Shown here: in pieces, positions 1-9,745 of the stretch
Layout of the letters: each line of letters opens with the position of its first letter
How positions within the stretch are numbered: position 1 is the stretch's first letter
Assembly (NCBI RefSeq): GCF_030818775.1
Contig: NZ_JAUTAU010000001.1
Location: forward strand, 2,732,001-2,796,000
DNA from: Bacillus sp. SORGH_AS_0510
GTDB lineage: Bacteria > Bacillota > Bacilli > Bacillales > Cytobacillaceae
Direction of reading: 5' to 3'
DNA length: 64,000 bases
Translations under genes and position numbers: made by a program
The notes under the pieces: model-generated
What the model saw: only the letters and a program-made list of their open reading frames with translations
Told to the model about the DNA's origin: nothing
Database searches by the model: none

Positions 1-688
<688 letters not shown>

Positions 689-694
689 TTACTA

Positions 695-877
695 GGCTTT
701 GTTAAACTTGTCTGTTGATTTCCTCTCCAGGCGCTTCGCTTTCCGTGGGTGTTTCGGCGAGCCTCCTCGGCCCTCAGGCCTGCGGGGTCTCTACTGAACC
801 ATACTTTCACAGGAGTCTTTGCACCTTCCGTTCCAATCAACAGGGGATAAAAATCAACGCTGTTCTTTAACATAGCC
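695..877 (-). mobile_element. MITE copy A (183 bp, 8-bp target duplication)
   Basis: The element begins GGCTTTGTTAAACTTG and ends in TTCTTTAACATAGCC, an imperfect terminal inverted repeat. It is flanked by perfect 8-bp direct repeats TTTTACTA at 687-694 and 878-885. It is inverted relative to copies B and C. It has no transposase, so it needs one supplied in trans. The insertion point is only about 10 bp upstream of the mapB ribosome site, so it separates mapB from its original promoter region. Confidence 0.88.
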
Positions 878-973
878 TTTTACTAAAAAAACTCCATTCT
901 TAGATTGTACCTATACTCATACAAAAATCCAAGTAAGTTAATCTTTTGTTAACTTTTTGTTTGCTGCTTTCTA

Positions 974-2194
974 CTAAGAAAGTTTCCAAAGAAGGGAACG
1001 TCGATAAAAGATAAAAATAATCATGTTAATGATAGCTGAGCTAATAAAAATAGAAGATGTTCCCCACCAACTAATCATCCATCCAGAAAAGAGCATAGTA
1101 ACGGGCATTCCTATCCTAAACAAAGAGCCTGTTAACCCACCAATTCTTCCCATAAATTCAGAAGGTGTCTGTTCATGCCTAAAAGTATAGGCACAAATAA
1201 TATAGATCGTGGTGGAAAAACCGTTTAGTAATAAACAAAGAGCAAATACAATAAGGTTATTTGTAAAATAAAGACCAAAATAAGCAATAGAATTTCCGAT
1301 AATTGCAAGTCCAAAAAGGACACCAAGTTTTAATCTTATTCTAAATCTATTAATAGTTAGACTTGCGATTAATCCGCCAACACCTGCAGCGGATAAAGTA
1401 ATGGAAAGAATGGAGTTTGAAAGGTGTAAATCTGCTGTACCGAAAATCAAAACCGTATTACTTACAACAATCATTGTACAATTGATGAATACGATAAAAA
1501 TAGTCATGGTTTTGAGTGCTTTATTTTTCTTGAAAACATCCCATCCTTCTTTAAAATCAAACCAAAATGAGGCTTTACTTCCCTTTTTCACTGGTTCAGT
1601 TACCGAGAGATTCATTAATAGTAGATAGGCTAAAAAGTATAAAAAGACTGTTATGAGCAAACCCTGTGTCTTATTGGCAAATAATAGGACACCCCCCAAG
1701 AAGACAGGACCCATAATGCCGACAAATGTCTCAATAAATGAAAATTTTGCGTTTGCACTTGTCAATAAAGGAAGAGGAACGCTAAATTTAATTAAGCTAA
1801 CCTGGGTATTAAAAAACCCATAATTCAATGTCATTAAAATAAACCCGAATAAATAAAAGATAATTGGTGCGTATAAGTGGACGCCGAACATCCCATACAT
1901 ACATAGTAAAACAACGGCTTGAATGATAATCATCCACATCGCCCATTTCTTTTTATTTACTCGGTCAACAATAATGCCAACAATAATGCCAAAAAACAAG
2001 TTTGGTAATAATTCTGCGGTCCTCATTGATGTCATAACGATTGAAGAGCCGCCAGACAAGTCATACATAATTAACGGTAATAGTAGTTCGTAGATTTTAT
2101 TCCCAATGCTTAATAGCAAGCTTGCGAAGAGAAGAAAAGTAAACTCCTTATACTGCCAAATACTCACCTTTTGATAAGACTGACTAATTGCCAT
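974..2194 (-). CDS. MFS transporter (MFS_3 / EntS-like)
   Basis: A 406-residue integral membrane protein with about twelve hydrophobic segments and the usual central cytoplasmic loop near residues 190-215. After the first helix comes a run that resembles MFS_3-type exporters, including a DRVNKK stretch at about residue 78 in the position of the MFS loop 2-3 motif. ATG at 2194 is preceded by AAAGGAG. It lies downstream of an SgrR-type regulator on the same strand, an arrangement often seen for a regulator and its exporter. The substrate cannot be read from the sequence. A MITE (copy B) separates the two genes, so this gene must use a promoter in the 100 bp between the MITE and its start, or one inside the MITE. 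Confidence 0.85.
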   Translation of the reverse strand: MAISQSYQKVSIWQYKEFTFLLFASLLLSIGNKIYELLLPLIMYDLSGGSSIVMTSMRTAELLPNLFFGIIVGIIVDRVNKKKWAMWMIIIQAVVLLCMYGMFGVHLYAPIIFYLFGFILMTLNYGFFNTQVSLIKFSVPLPLLTSANAKFSFIETFVGIMGPVFLGGVLLFANKTQGLLITVFLYFLAYLLLMNLSVTEPVKKGSKASFWFDFKEGWDVFKKNKALKTMTIFIVFINCTMIVVSNTVLIFGTADLHLSNSILSITLSAAGVGGLIASLTINRFRIRLKLGVLFGLAIIGNSIAYFGLYFTNNLIVFALCLLLNGFSTTIYIICAYTFRHEQTPSEFMGRIGGLTGSLFRIGMPVTMLFSGWMISWWGTSSIFISSAIINMIIFIFYRRSLLWKLS

Positions 2195-2294
2195 GGTAAT
2201 TACTCCTTTACACTTAAATTTGTAATTTCATTGTACGTTGGCAATCATCAGCTAAAAATCGTAAACCTCATTCTTATTTTTCACCTTTTCAAAA

Positions 2295-2476
2295 GGCTGT
2301 GTTAAAGTACAGTGTTGATTTATACATCCTGTTAATTGGAGCGGAAGGCACGAAGACTCCTGTGGGAGTATGGTTCAGGAGAGACCCCGCAGACGCTTGC
2401 GTCGAGGAGGCTCGCCGAAACACCCACGAACCGCTCGTGCCTGGAGCGGAAATCAACAGGCAAGTTTAACAGAGCC
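2295..2476 (+). mobile_element. MITE copy B (182 bp, 8-bp target duplication)
   Basis: It starts GGCTGTGTTAAAG and ends TTTAACAGAGCC, with perfect flanking 8-bp repeats TTTCAAAA at 2287-2294 and 2477-2484. The target lies in the A/T tail of the SgrR-gene terminator. Internal stems are visible: GGCACGA at 2347-2353 with TCGTGCC at 2435-2441, and GACGC at 2392-2396 with GCGTC at 2399-2403. Confidence 0.9.
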
Positions 2477-2477
2477 T

Positions 2478-2506
2478 TTCAAAAAAAAAAAGCCCCAAAG
2501 GACTTC
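2478..2506 (-). terminator. Terminator of the SgrR-like regulator gene
   Basis: Read on the minus strand, AAGTCC pairs with GGGCTT (one G-T wobble) around a TTTG loop, followed by a run of eleven T. It begins immediately after the stop codon at 2507. The T-run overlaps the target site duplicated by MITE copy B, so the element inserted at the terminator's tail without destroying it. Confidence 0.7.
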
Positions 2507-4300
2507 TTAATTTTCTTGAAATTGATCGTTTCGACTGTGTTTGAACCACAATTTTTTAAAGTCAATCCACATTCTCGAATTAAAGGAAACACCTTCTAGG
2601 CTTGGCTCATAAAATACTTCGACTTGTTTATGAACTAGAAAAGTCAACACTCCTTGATTTACTAAGAACCTTTCCAATTCAAGATATTTGTTAATTCTTA
2701 CTGATGGATTTGCCTCTTGTTTAATTTTTGAAATACATTCATCAATTTCCCCTCTTAACTCACTAGTTAAAAATGGATAGACAAAACCTCTTTCAAATAA
2801 AAATAATTCAAATAAGGTGATAAAGTTTCCATAGGGTGTAGCCTCAAATAGAATCATATCAGCCTCATTTAACATGGAATCACTTTGAATTTCGTTCCAT
2901 TCAACAATGTTTACTAATACATTAATACCTCTGTCCTTTAAATTTTGTTGAACACAATAGGCATCTTGTTCATGTCTGCTATAGGTAACTAGTGTTAAAG
3001 GTTCCCCTTTATACCCTATCAATGGCAAATTCGATATAGAAGGTAGCGTGTTTACTAGTTCAGGAAGAGTCTCATCTGATAACATAAACCCATTAGCAAT
3101 ACCTAACCTCGGCTTTCCTAAATCAGCTAGTTTTCTCCTATCTATACAGGAATCAATGTACCTTCTTAAATCTAAACTTTGCAATGGCCCTTTTTTTGAT
3201 AGATTCATTGTAAGTATATTTGTTCCTGAAAATGTGCTTTCCCTTTCATCCCAGGAATTATGTGTCCGTTTATTTTCGCCTGTATCAAAAATTAATTTCT
3301 TAAAATCTTTCATATCATCACTTAAATCTTGTGGTATTCTAATTATTTCTATTTTATCTAAATGTGCACGAGCTTCAAAATAAGAATCAAACACTGCTAA
3401 TACGCAATGGTCAGAATCAATGGATTCCAGTTTAAAGGGACCTGTCCCTATTGGATATGGAACAATTCCTAAAGCAGAAGTGGATGTGTCTACGATAGCC
3501 ATTGGAGCAAACGATACAAAATGCAGAAATAACGTGTTTGGTTCTTTTAAGCGAAAGAGAATAGAGTATTTGGACAAAACTTTTATCTCAACTATGTCAT
3601 TGACTAACCATTTATGTGGCGATTGCCACAGCCTCGAAATGGCTTGTTTCACATCTTCGGCTAGTAACTCACGGCCATTATGAAATCGAACTCCCTTACG
3701 CAAATAAAAGACCCAATTTTTCTGATCAGGAGTGCACTCCCAATCATGTGCCAGACTTTGACTGAACCTTCTATTAATAAAATCATATTCTACCAATGTG
3801 TTAAACACCTGCATCACTAAATGAGCGTCTAAATCAAAAAAGATTTGAACAGGATCGACGTTGGTAATCGGTCTATAAATAGGAAATCTTAAAATCTCGA
3901 TTTCATCATTGTCTTTTACATTTATATGTTTATAGCCAAAATAGGTAGAGACCCATTCAATAACAAAGGACTCTAAATTGGTGCCTTCACCAAATTCTTT
4001 AACTAACTTTAATGCTTTCATTATTTCATTTTTATCTAATAATGCTTGAGTTTGAAGTTGCAACATATGCTCCAGATTTTCTAAGAATACAATGGTTGAG
4101 TGAATGCCCCTTCCTTTGCCTGATATAAATTCTATTAAATCTTCTTCCATTAGTTTATTTAAGATTAGTTTGACGTTTCTTTGTGTGCAATATAAGATTT
4201 GGACTAATTCATTCATAGTGATACGTATGTTCACGTTGTTTTCATATGATTGATAGGCTTTTCTTAACAATAGAAAATAGTAAATATACTGTGAATTCAT
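2507..4300 (-). CDS. SgrR-family regulator: winged helix plus solute-binding-protein domain
   Basis: A 597-residue cytoplasmic protein. Residues 1-115 match the SgrR_N winged-helix region (MNELVQILYCTQRNVKLILN as the helix-turn-helix). Residues from about 160 match the SBP_bac_5 oligopeptide/solute-binding fold (FDLDAHLVMQVFNTLVEYDF, then LRKGVRFHNGRELLAEDV, a hallmark of this family). There is no signal peptide, so the binding domain acts as an intracellular ligand sensor. ATG at 4300 has GGAGG at good spacing. The MFS gene downstream is the obvious target. The ligand is unknown. MITE copies flank the gene on both sides. Confidence 0.85.
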   Translation of the reverse strand: MNSQYIYYFLLLRKAYQSYENNVNIRITMNELVQILYCTQRNVKLILNKLMEEDLIEFISGKGRGIHSTIVFLENLEHMLQLQTQALLDKNEIMKALKLVKEFGEGTNLESFVIEWVSTYFGYKHINVKDNDEIEILRFPIYRPITNVDPVQIFFDLDAHLVMQVFNTLVEYDFINRRFSQSLAHDWECTPDQKNWVFYLRKGVRFHNGRELLAEDVKQAISRLWQSPHKWLVNDIVEIKVLSKYSILFRLKEPNTLFLHFVSFAPMAIVDTSTSALGIVPYPIGTGPFKLESIDSDHCVLAVFDSYFEARAHLDKIEIIRIPQDLSDDMKDFKKLIFDTGENKRTHNSWDERESTFSGTNILTMNLSKKGPLQSLDLRRYIDSCIDRRKLADLGKPRLGIANGFMLSDETLPELVNTLPSISNLPLIGYKGEPLTLVTYSRHEQDAYCVQQNLKDRGINVLVNIVEWNEIQSDSMLNEADMILFEATPYGNFITLFELFLFERGFVYPFLTSELRGEIDECISKIKQEANPSVRINKYLELERFLVNQGVLTFLVHKQVEVFYEPSLEGVSFNSRMWIDFKKLWFKHSRNDQFQEN

Positions 4301-4343
4301 AGGAACCTCCGCTCGATTTCTATATATTTCTATTTTATCCTTT

Positions 4344-4525
4344 AGCTGTATTAAAGAACAATGATGATTTATACACTCTGTTGACTGGAGCGGAATACGC
4401 GAAGACTCCTGTGGGAGTATGGTTCAGGGGAGACCCCGCAGACGCTTGCGTCGAGGAGGCTCGCCGAAACACCCACGGACCGCTCGCGTCTGGAGCGGAA
4501 ATCAACAGGCAAGTTTAACAGAGCC
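4344..4525 (+). mobile_element. MITE copy C (182 bp, 8-bp target duplication)
   Basis: It starts AGCTGTATTAAAG (first G changed to A) and ends TTTAACAGAGCC. Perfect 8-bp direct repeats TATCCTTT lie at 4336-4343 and 4526-4533. It is in the same orientation as copy B and nearly identical over the right-hand 140 bp, but with paired changes in one stem (ACGCGA 4397-4402 with TCGCGT 4484-4489). It sits 43 bp upstream of the SgrR-like start codon. Confidence 0.9.
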
Positions 4526-4547
4526 TATCCTTTAAAATGTGAAGAAG

Positions 4548-4582
4548 AAACAAAAACACGCTGTAATTGGATCAGCGTGTTT
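4548..4582 (-). terminator. Terminator of the pyruvate-kinase-like gene
   Basis: On the minus strand AACACGCTG and CAGCGTGTT form a 9-bp stem (4573-4581 with 4555-4563), followed by TTTGTTTC. The stop codon of the upstream gene lies within the stem. Confidence 0.8.
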
Positions 4583-6083
4583 GAAAGAAATCTTTACCTT
4601 CTTTATGAAGTAGTTTCGTAAGCAACTTTAAAGCTTCAAGAATATATGGTCCCTTATTTAACATAATACAATTGGCCCTTTTTCCGTAGAATACATCTGT
4701 AATTTCAGAGCGTGAGGGTATCCCCTTTTTTGTTAACCGTTCCAGAACACCAGTTGCCCAAATAACAGGGATATATGCAGCTGAGCAAATCGTTAATATG
4801 TCATCTTGAACAAAGGAAAGATTCGCCGGACCCACCTCTACAGCAAGATCACCTCTAGCTATCATAAGGCCAAACCGTTCAAACTTTAATCCCTCGAGTA
4901 TAATTCTTGCTACATGATGCACAGCATCCTTTGTTTCAATTTTTGCTATAACACCTAAGTGTGAGACATCGAACTTCCTTAATTCATCTCTTAGTTTTTT
5001 TAGATCAAGTGGTGAGTGCACAAAGGACACACCCACGATATCTGCGTATCTTGATATAAAAGGCAAATCATGAATATCCTTTTCTGTTAATGCGGGAACA
5101 GTTAAGCTAATTAGTGAATCAGGTAAATTTAATCCTTTTCCTTCTTTTATTCGCAACCCCCTTACTACAGGTGATTGTATTTCAATTTCAACGTATTCGT
5201 TTGTCACTTGGTGAACGATTCCAAAAATCTTTCCATCATCGATAAAAATCCGATCTTTGTTATGGACATTCCGAAAAGCTTTGCCGAGAGTAATTGGTAT
5301 ACCTGCAGGCCCATCTTCAGTGGCAGGATGGCCAATTTTTTCTGAGTCTAAGTATAAGCGTAAGAAATCCCCTTTCTTGACAAAAATATCAATCGATGAA
5401 AGTTTTCCAATACGCACCTTAGGACCAGCTAAATCCATATAAATTTTACATATTCTCTCCTGATCATACCCTTTTTCCAGTAGCCGCTCTTCCGCTTTCC
5501 TAACAGTTTCGATTAATTGTCTCCATTGTTTATGATCACCGTGTGCACAATTGATTCGAGCTATATTCATACCCCGTAGTAAAAGTTCCTCTATTAATGG
5601 AGGATTTTCTGCCATTTTTACATCCAAAGTCACCATAATGGCGGAATGAAGCTGTGTATTAGTCATTCCAAAAAGCTCCTCAGTCCGTTTGTTTAAAATC
5701 GTTCGTGAATCACTTGGACTTGCTATAGAAAGAGAATTAGATGAAACGACTCCACCCTGTATACGGTTCATGATTTTTTCCAATGTGTATAAAACATGAT
5801 TATAAGATTGATCTAGTGCTGTAAGACCCTCCTCCATTAATGGTAGCCCTAGATCAAAAACATTTTGTTCTCGAAGTGCAAGATATGCAAGTAAGTTGTC
5901 ACGATTAAATTCGGCACCAGATACCGGAAAATCCTCTCGAACCTGCTCAACTTCTTTAATAATTTGCTGATACAAACTCCCTAATCGTTTGGAAAATTCT
6001 TGTGGGTTAATTGGAGAATTAACCACAGCATTCACATCCTTGTTGAGCAAAAAGTTATCCATTAACCATATATGCAATAACAA
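4572..6083 (-). CDS. Pyruvate-kinase-like protein with N-terminal extension, no C-terminal domain
   Basis: About 503 residues. Residues 165-500 follow the pyruvate kinase barrel: NIARINCAHG (canonical NVARxNFSHG), MDLAGPKVRIG (canonical LDTKGPEIRTG), VIAKIET with the catalytic Lys, MIARGDLAVEVG, and IPVIWATGVLERL (canonical VITATQMLES). The first strand reads MVTLD instead of the usual CTIGP. The allosteric C-terminal domain and PEP-utiliser domain are absent. An unrelated segment of about 165 residues precedes the barrel. It is therefore a divergent paralog whose activity is uncertain. The start is unclear: TTG at 6083 or ATG at 6062, neither with a convincing ribosome site. Confidence 0.75.
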   Translation of the reverse strand: MLLHIWLMDNFLLNKDVNAVVNSPINPQEFSKRLGSLYQQIIKEVEQVREDFPVSGAEFNRDNLLAYLALREQNVFDLGLPLMEEGLTALDQSYNHVLYTLEKIMNRIQGGVVSSNSLSIASPSDSRTILNKRTEELFGMTNTQLHSAIMVTLDVKMAENPPLIEELLLRGMNIARINCAHGDHKQWRQLIETVRKAEERLLEKGYDQERICKIYMDLAGPKVRIGKLSSIDIFVKKGDFLRLYLDSEKIGHPATEDGPAGIPITLGKAFRNVHNKDRIFIDDGKIFGIVHQVTNEYVEIEIQSPVVRGLRIKEGKGLNLPDSLISLTVPALTEKDIHDLPFISRYADIVGVSFVHSPLDLKKLRDELRKFDVSHLGVIAKIETKDAVHHVARIILEGLKFERFGLMIARGDLAVEVGPANLSFVQDDILTICSAAYIPVIWATGVLERLTKKGIPSRSEITDVFYGKRANCIMLNKGPYILEALKLLTKLLHKEGKDFFQTR

Positions 6084-6190
6084 CGAATGTGTGACCCCGT
6101 TATCTTTTGAAACTTCCTTTCATTCATGTAGTAGGATAAAATAAAGTGGATAGACTGTCATCATCCAAAAATAGTACTGGCGGTGTAATT

Positions 6191-6778
6191 GTGAAAAATA
6201 CATACACTTTAGCGTTATTCCTTTCAGTCGTGACCTTTCTTGTTTTGTCACCGATATTTTTCAGATTAATAAACTACCTGCATCCAGTAGTACTACTCGT
6301 TGTCTTATCATGCATCTATTTGACCTGGTTAGGTTTACTTTTATTGATTAGAAAAGAGTCCATCCGTATTTCCTATTCTCTTTTATTAACTTTCATCATT
6401 ATATATTCAATTGGACTATTGATTTTATTATTTTTTCGACCAAACGATCAAAGTTATGAATCTGTTAATCTAGAGCCCTTTACTACTATTTCCTTTTATT
6501 TATCAGGCAAAGTGGATGGGTTAATTTCATTTTATAACCTGGCTGCAAATATAGGATTATTTCTACCCTATGGAATTTTACTCAGAATAAAACATGCTTC
6601 CATCGCGAGGGTGCTGATTGCTCCAATCATATCCATAACAGTAATTGAACTTCTACAATTTTTTACTCACCGCGGGAGCATGGATATAGATGATTTAATA
6701 TTAAATGTATTAGGTATATACCTTGGCTGTATCCTATATCCTATCTTTAAAAAAATAGTAAAAATCCCTAACTATTGA
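6191..6778 (+). CDS. VanZ-family membrane protein
   Basis: About 195 residues and five hydrophobic segments. Two segments carry the VanZ signatures: YNLAANIGLFLPYGILLR around the fourth helix, and ELLQFFTHRGSMDIDDLILN with the Arg and acidic residues typical of the family. VanZ proteins are small membrane proteins, some linked to teicoplanin resistance; the chromosomal function is mostly unknown. GTG at 6191 follows GGCGGTG; GTG at 6146 after TAGGA is the alternative. It is transcribed divergently from the pyruvate-kinase-like gene and ends convergently with the ArsB-like permease. Confidence 0.85.
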   Translation: MKNTYTLALFLSVVTFLVLSPIFFRLINYLHPVVLLVVLSCIYLTWLGLLLLIRKESIRISYSLLLTFIIIYSIGLLILLFFRPNDQSYESVNLEPFTTISFYLSGKVDGLISFYNLAANIGLFLPYGILLRIKHASIARVLIAPIISITVIELLQFFTHRGSMDIDDLILNVLGIYLGCILYPIFKKIVKIPNY

Positions 6779-6793
6779 GGTTAGGGATTTTTT
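6764..6793. terminator. Bidirectional terminator between vanZ-like and arsB-like genes
   Basis: ATCCCTAAC and GTTAGGGAT form a 9-bp stem with A-run before and T-run after, so it works for both convergent genes. The vanZ stop codon is in the loop. Confidence 0.85.
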
Positions 6794-6798
6794 TAGTA

Positions 6799-8157
6799 TT
6801 AGGGAACGAATACAAGTAATAGCCATAAGTATAAACTTATTAGCGTAAAAATCAACGTTAAAGGAATGACTATAATGGTTACCTTCATGTATTCGAACCA
6901 GCTTATTTGAATTTTATTTTTCTTTAAAATATGCATCCAAATTAATGTTGCCAGTGTTCCGATTGGAAGGATTAAGGACCCCATATCACTCCCAATAATA
7001 TTGGCAAGGTAAACGGTTTTCATAATTAGTGGGTCTAGTCCCATTTCTGTTAAAGCCAAGGTTGATATCATCAAAGCTGGATGGTTATTAAATATATTTG
7101 ACAAAAGAGCCGTGATGACTCCCATTGTAATACTTGCATGTAACAAGCTATCACTAACTAGTGATTGAAGATGATTTACTAGGAAATTCGTTAATCCTAT
7201 ATTGTGAAGTCCGTAGATTATGACATACATACTAAAAGCAAAGATTAATATATGCCATGGAATTTTCCCTAACACATCTTTTGGATTTACTTTTAGATAA
7301 ACCCATCTCCAAATCAATAAAATAACCGATCCGGATACCGCTACCAACGTAACAGAAATTCCAATAAATGAGGCAACAAAGAGGCTGATTCTTACAATGA
7401 ATACGAATAGAAGCATGTTAATCATAAGTTTCTTTTGTTGATTAAAAAGGCTTTCAGCGTTTTTTTGCAGGGGGTGGTATAGACGGTTTTTTTGTAGTGG
7501 AATGGTGTAGGAATGGAAGCGTATTTCTCTTGGAATGTCCTTTTTAAAAACAAGGAACAATAAATAGGATAGAAATAACAGTCCAAGGACCCCTGGGACA
7601 AACATCATTTCTGTTTGAAGATATAGATCCATGCCAATAATTTTTAAGGCTATTAGATTAACAATATTACTAACACCAATGGGTGCACTAGAGGCGGTAG
7701 CAATTAGAGCACCGCTTAGGAGAAAAGGTATTTTCTGCCGGTTTTTTAACTTAAGATTATTTAAAATAAGGATCAGAATCGGTGTAGTGATCAAGATACT
7801 TCCGTCATTATTGAAAAATAGTGTCATTAAAAAGCAAAGCAGTAACGTATTCCAAAATAATCGGACACCTGATCCTTTTGATATTTTTAACATAAGAGCA
7901 GCGGTCCAGCTAAAAAAACCAAAACTCTCTAGTACGATAGCCATTACAATGGTGGCAATTATGGTAATCGCTGCACCTGTTACTTTGGAGCTAATATCAA
8001 ATAAATCACCTATTGATACACTCCCGCTTAGAAATACAAGGATCGCTCCTATTGTAGCTGGGATGGCCTCATTCATATTTTTGGGACGGATAAAGATTAG
8101 GACCATCGTAAGCACGAAAGCTAGTATGGTGATAATCACCGTCGAAAGATGATACAT
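6799..8157 (-). CDS. ArsB/NhaD-type anion permease
   Basis: A 452-residue polytopic protein with eleven or twelve hydrophobic segments. It fits the ion-transporter superfamily: LFFNNDGSILITTPILILIL is the ArsB-type hairpin (FANDGAALILTPI in ArsB), followed by SSAPIGVSNIVNLIA and, in the second half, SNIFNNHPALMISTLAL and NIIGSDMGSLILPIGTLATLIW, the mirror-image repeat. ArsB members export arsenite; others carry Na+, citrate or silicon. No arsR or arsC is nearby, so arsenite is not assured. GGGAG lies 13 bp before ATG. The roughly 240 bp upstream, between this gene and the coat locus, holds no feature I can recognise. Confidence 0.8.
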   Translation of the reverse strand: MYHLSTVIITILAFVLTMVLIFIRPKNMNEAIPATIGAILVFLSGSVSIGDLFDISSKVTGAAITIIATIVMAIVLESFGFFSWTAALMLKISKGSGVRLFWNTLLLCFLMTLFFNNDGSILITTPILILILNNLKLKNRQKIPFLLSGALIATASSAPIGVSNIVNLIALKIIGMDLYLQTEMMFVPGVLGLLFLSYLLFLVFKKDIPREIRFHSYTIPLQKNRLYHPLQKNAESLFNQQKKLMINMLLFVFIVRISLFVASFIGISVTLVAVSGSVILLIWRWVYLKVNPKDVLGKIPWHILIFAFSMYVIIYGLHNIGLTNFLVNHLQSLVSDSLLHASITMGVITALLSNIFNNHPALMISTLALTEMGLDPLIMKTVYLANIIGSDMGSLILPIGTLATLIWMHILKKNKIQISWFEYMKVTIIVIPLTLIFTLISLYLWLLLVFVP

Positions 8158-8395
8158 AAAAATTTATTTACTCCCTTCATTAAGTTTCCTTCTTTAATCT
8201 CCGTTTTTATATTTCTTGTCCTTTGCTTTATAGTACGTCCACAATGGAAGGCTTGTTCTAAACGAATATCTCGTAAATGAACAAATCAGCGGAAATCTAG
8301 ATATATTTTTTAAAAGCTTACTAGATTTTTGCCTATTATTTTGGGGATAGACGAATATCCTTAGTGGTTTGTACTAGGCCTATGTACAGAATTAA

Positions 8396-8430
8396 TAAAA
8401 AATAGACCGATACTGTTTGAGTATCGGTCT
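8396..8430 (-). terminator. Terminator of the CotG-like gene
   Basis: On the minus strand GACCGATACT and AGTATCGGTC make a perfect 10-bp stem with loop CAAAC, followed by TATTTTTT, 12 bp after the stop codon. Confidence 0.85.
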
Positions 8431-8441
8431 TATATACAGGG

Positions 8442-9575
8442 TTAGTGTCCTTTTTTACCCTTAGGTCCTTTTTTACCTTTTTTATGCTTCTTCCCTCTAC
8501 TTCCATGACTGCCGCTGCTTCCATGACTTCCACTGCTTCCGTGACTGCCGCTGCTTCCGTGACTGCCGCTGCTTCCATGACTTCCACTGCTTCCGTGACT
8601 GCCGCTGCTTCCATGACTTCCACTGCTTCCGTGACTGCCGCTGCTTCCGTGACTGCCGCTGCTTCCGTGACTGCCGCTGCTTCCGTGACTGCCGCTGCTT
8701 CCTTGGCTTCCACTACTGCCGTGACTGCCACTGCTTCCTTGGCTTCCACTACTTCCGTGGCTTCCGTGACTGCCGCTACTACCATGCCCTTTTTTGCCCT
8801 TTGGTCCTTTTTTGCCTTTTGGACCTTTCTTTCCTTTTTTACCTTGGCTACCGCCACTTCCTTGGCTACCTGAGCTGCTGCCTCCACTTCCGCCCGAGCC
8901 GCTGCTTCCGTGACTGCCTCCGCTTCCGCCCGAGCCGCTGCCTCCGTGACTACCTCCGCTTCCACATGAACCGCTGCCTCCGTGACTGCCTCCGCTTCCA
9001 CATGAACCGCTGTTTCCGTGACTGCCTCCGCTTCCACATGAACCGCTGCTTCCGTGACTGCCTCCGCTTCCGCTCGATCCGCTGCCTCCGTGACTACCTC
9101 CGCTTCCAGATGAACCGCTGCTTCCGTGACTGCCACCACTTCCGCCCGAGCCGCTGCCTCCGTGACTGCCACCACTTCCGCCCGAGCCGCTGCCTCCGTG
9201 ACTGCCTCCGCTTCCAGATGATCCGCTGCCTCCATGACTACTATTACCTTTTTTCCCTTTAGGCCCTTTTTTGCCTTTATTTCCATGGCTTCCACTTTTG
9301 CCTTCACTGCCGCTACTTTCTGCTCCGCCTTTGCCTCCACTGCCTCCGTGACTGCCACTTCCACCACTGCCACTTCCACCATGGCTTCCACTTCCACCAT
9401 GGCTTCCGCTGCTTCCATGGCTGCTGCTACTTCCATGTGTACCACTTTTTCCAGCGCTACCAGAACCAGACTTATCTCCTTTTTTCTTACCAACCGGATT
9501 ATTATCTAAAAACCCATCAAGCCCGTTTTCCTTAGCTTCTGAAAGTAATTGTTCAATATTAAGCTTTAAAACCAT
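8442..9575 (-). CDS. Gly/Ser/His/Lys repeat protein, CotG-like spore coat candidate
   Basis: 377 residues. The first 28 residues are normal (MVLKLNIEQLLSEAKENGLD, an amphipathic helix). The remainder is low complexity: blocks of GSSGSHGSSGSH and GSGGSHGGSGS separated by Lys-rich, collagen-like patches (KKGPKGKKG) at about residues 108-118, 252-268 and the C-terminus. Several middle repeats contain Cys (GSCGS). It is divergent from cotH, like cotG in Bacillus subtilis, and CotG-like proteins are known CotH kinase substrates that accompany cotH. The very high Ser content fits a phosphorylated coat protein. Sequence similarity to CotG itself is not claimed; the assignment rests on composition and context. 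GGTGGA precedes the ATG. Other reading frames stay open only because the DNA is repetitive. Confidence 0.75.
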   Translation of the reverse strand: MVLKLNIEQLLSEAKENGLDGFLDNNPVGKKKGDKSGSGSAGKSGTHGSSSSHGSSGSHGGSGSHGGSGSGGSGSHGGSGGKGGAESSGSEGKSGSHGNKGKKGPKGKKGNSSHGGSGSSGSGGSHGGSGSGGSGGSHGGSGSGGSGGSHGSSGSSGSGGSHGGSGSSGSGGSHGSSGSCGSGGSHGNSGSCGSGGSHGGSGSCGSGGSHGGSGSGGSGGSHGSSGSGGSGGSSSGSQGSGGSQGKKGKKGPKGKKGPKGKKGHGSSGSHGSHGSSGSQGSSGSHGSSGSQGSSGSHGSSGSHGSSGSHGSSGSHGSSGSHGSSGSHGSSGSHGSSGSHGSSGSHGSSGSHGSSGSHGSRGKKHKKGKKGPKGKKGH

Positions 9576-9745
9576 TTTTCCACCACTTTCTAAAAAATTT
9601 TTCTTTTCTATTCCAATTTATGAAAATTTAGCGTATTTGCCATAGACAAACATATATTTTTTAGTCCCTTAATATTTTTGGGGATATACACATCCACTGT
9701 CTTTTACACATATATCTAGAAAAAATACTGTTAAGGGGTATTTCT

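Noticed and set aside
8336..9493. A 385-codon Ala/Val/Glu-rich frame overlapping the CotG-like gene, plus long plus-strand frames
   Set aside because: They are other readings of the same GGN-AGY-CAY repeats; only the Gly/Ser/His frame has a normal N-terminus with a ribosome site and ends at a terminator.
9709..9718. CATATATCTA as a sigma K -10 for cotH
   Set aside because: Only a loose match in very AT-rich DNA with no convincing -35, so not listed.
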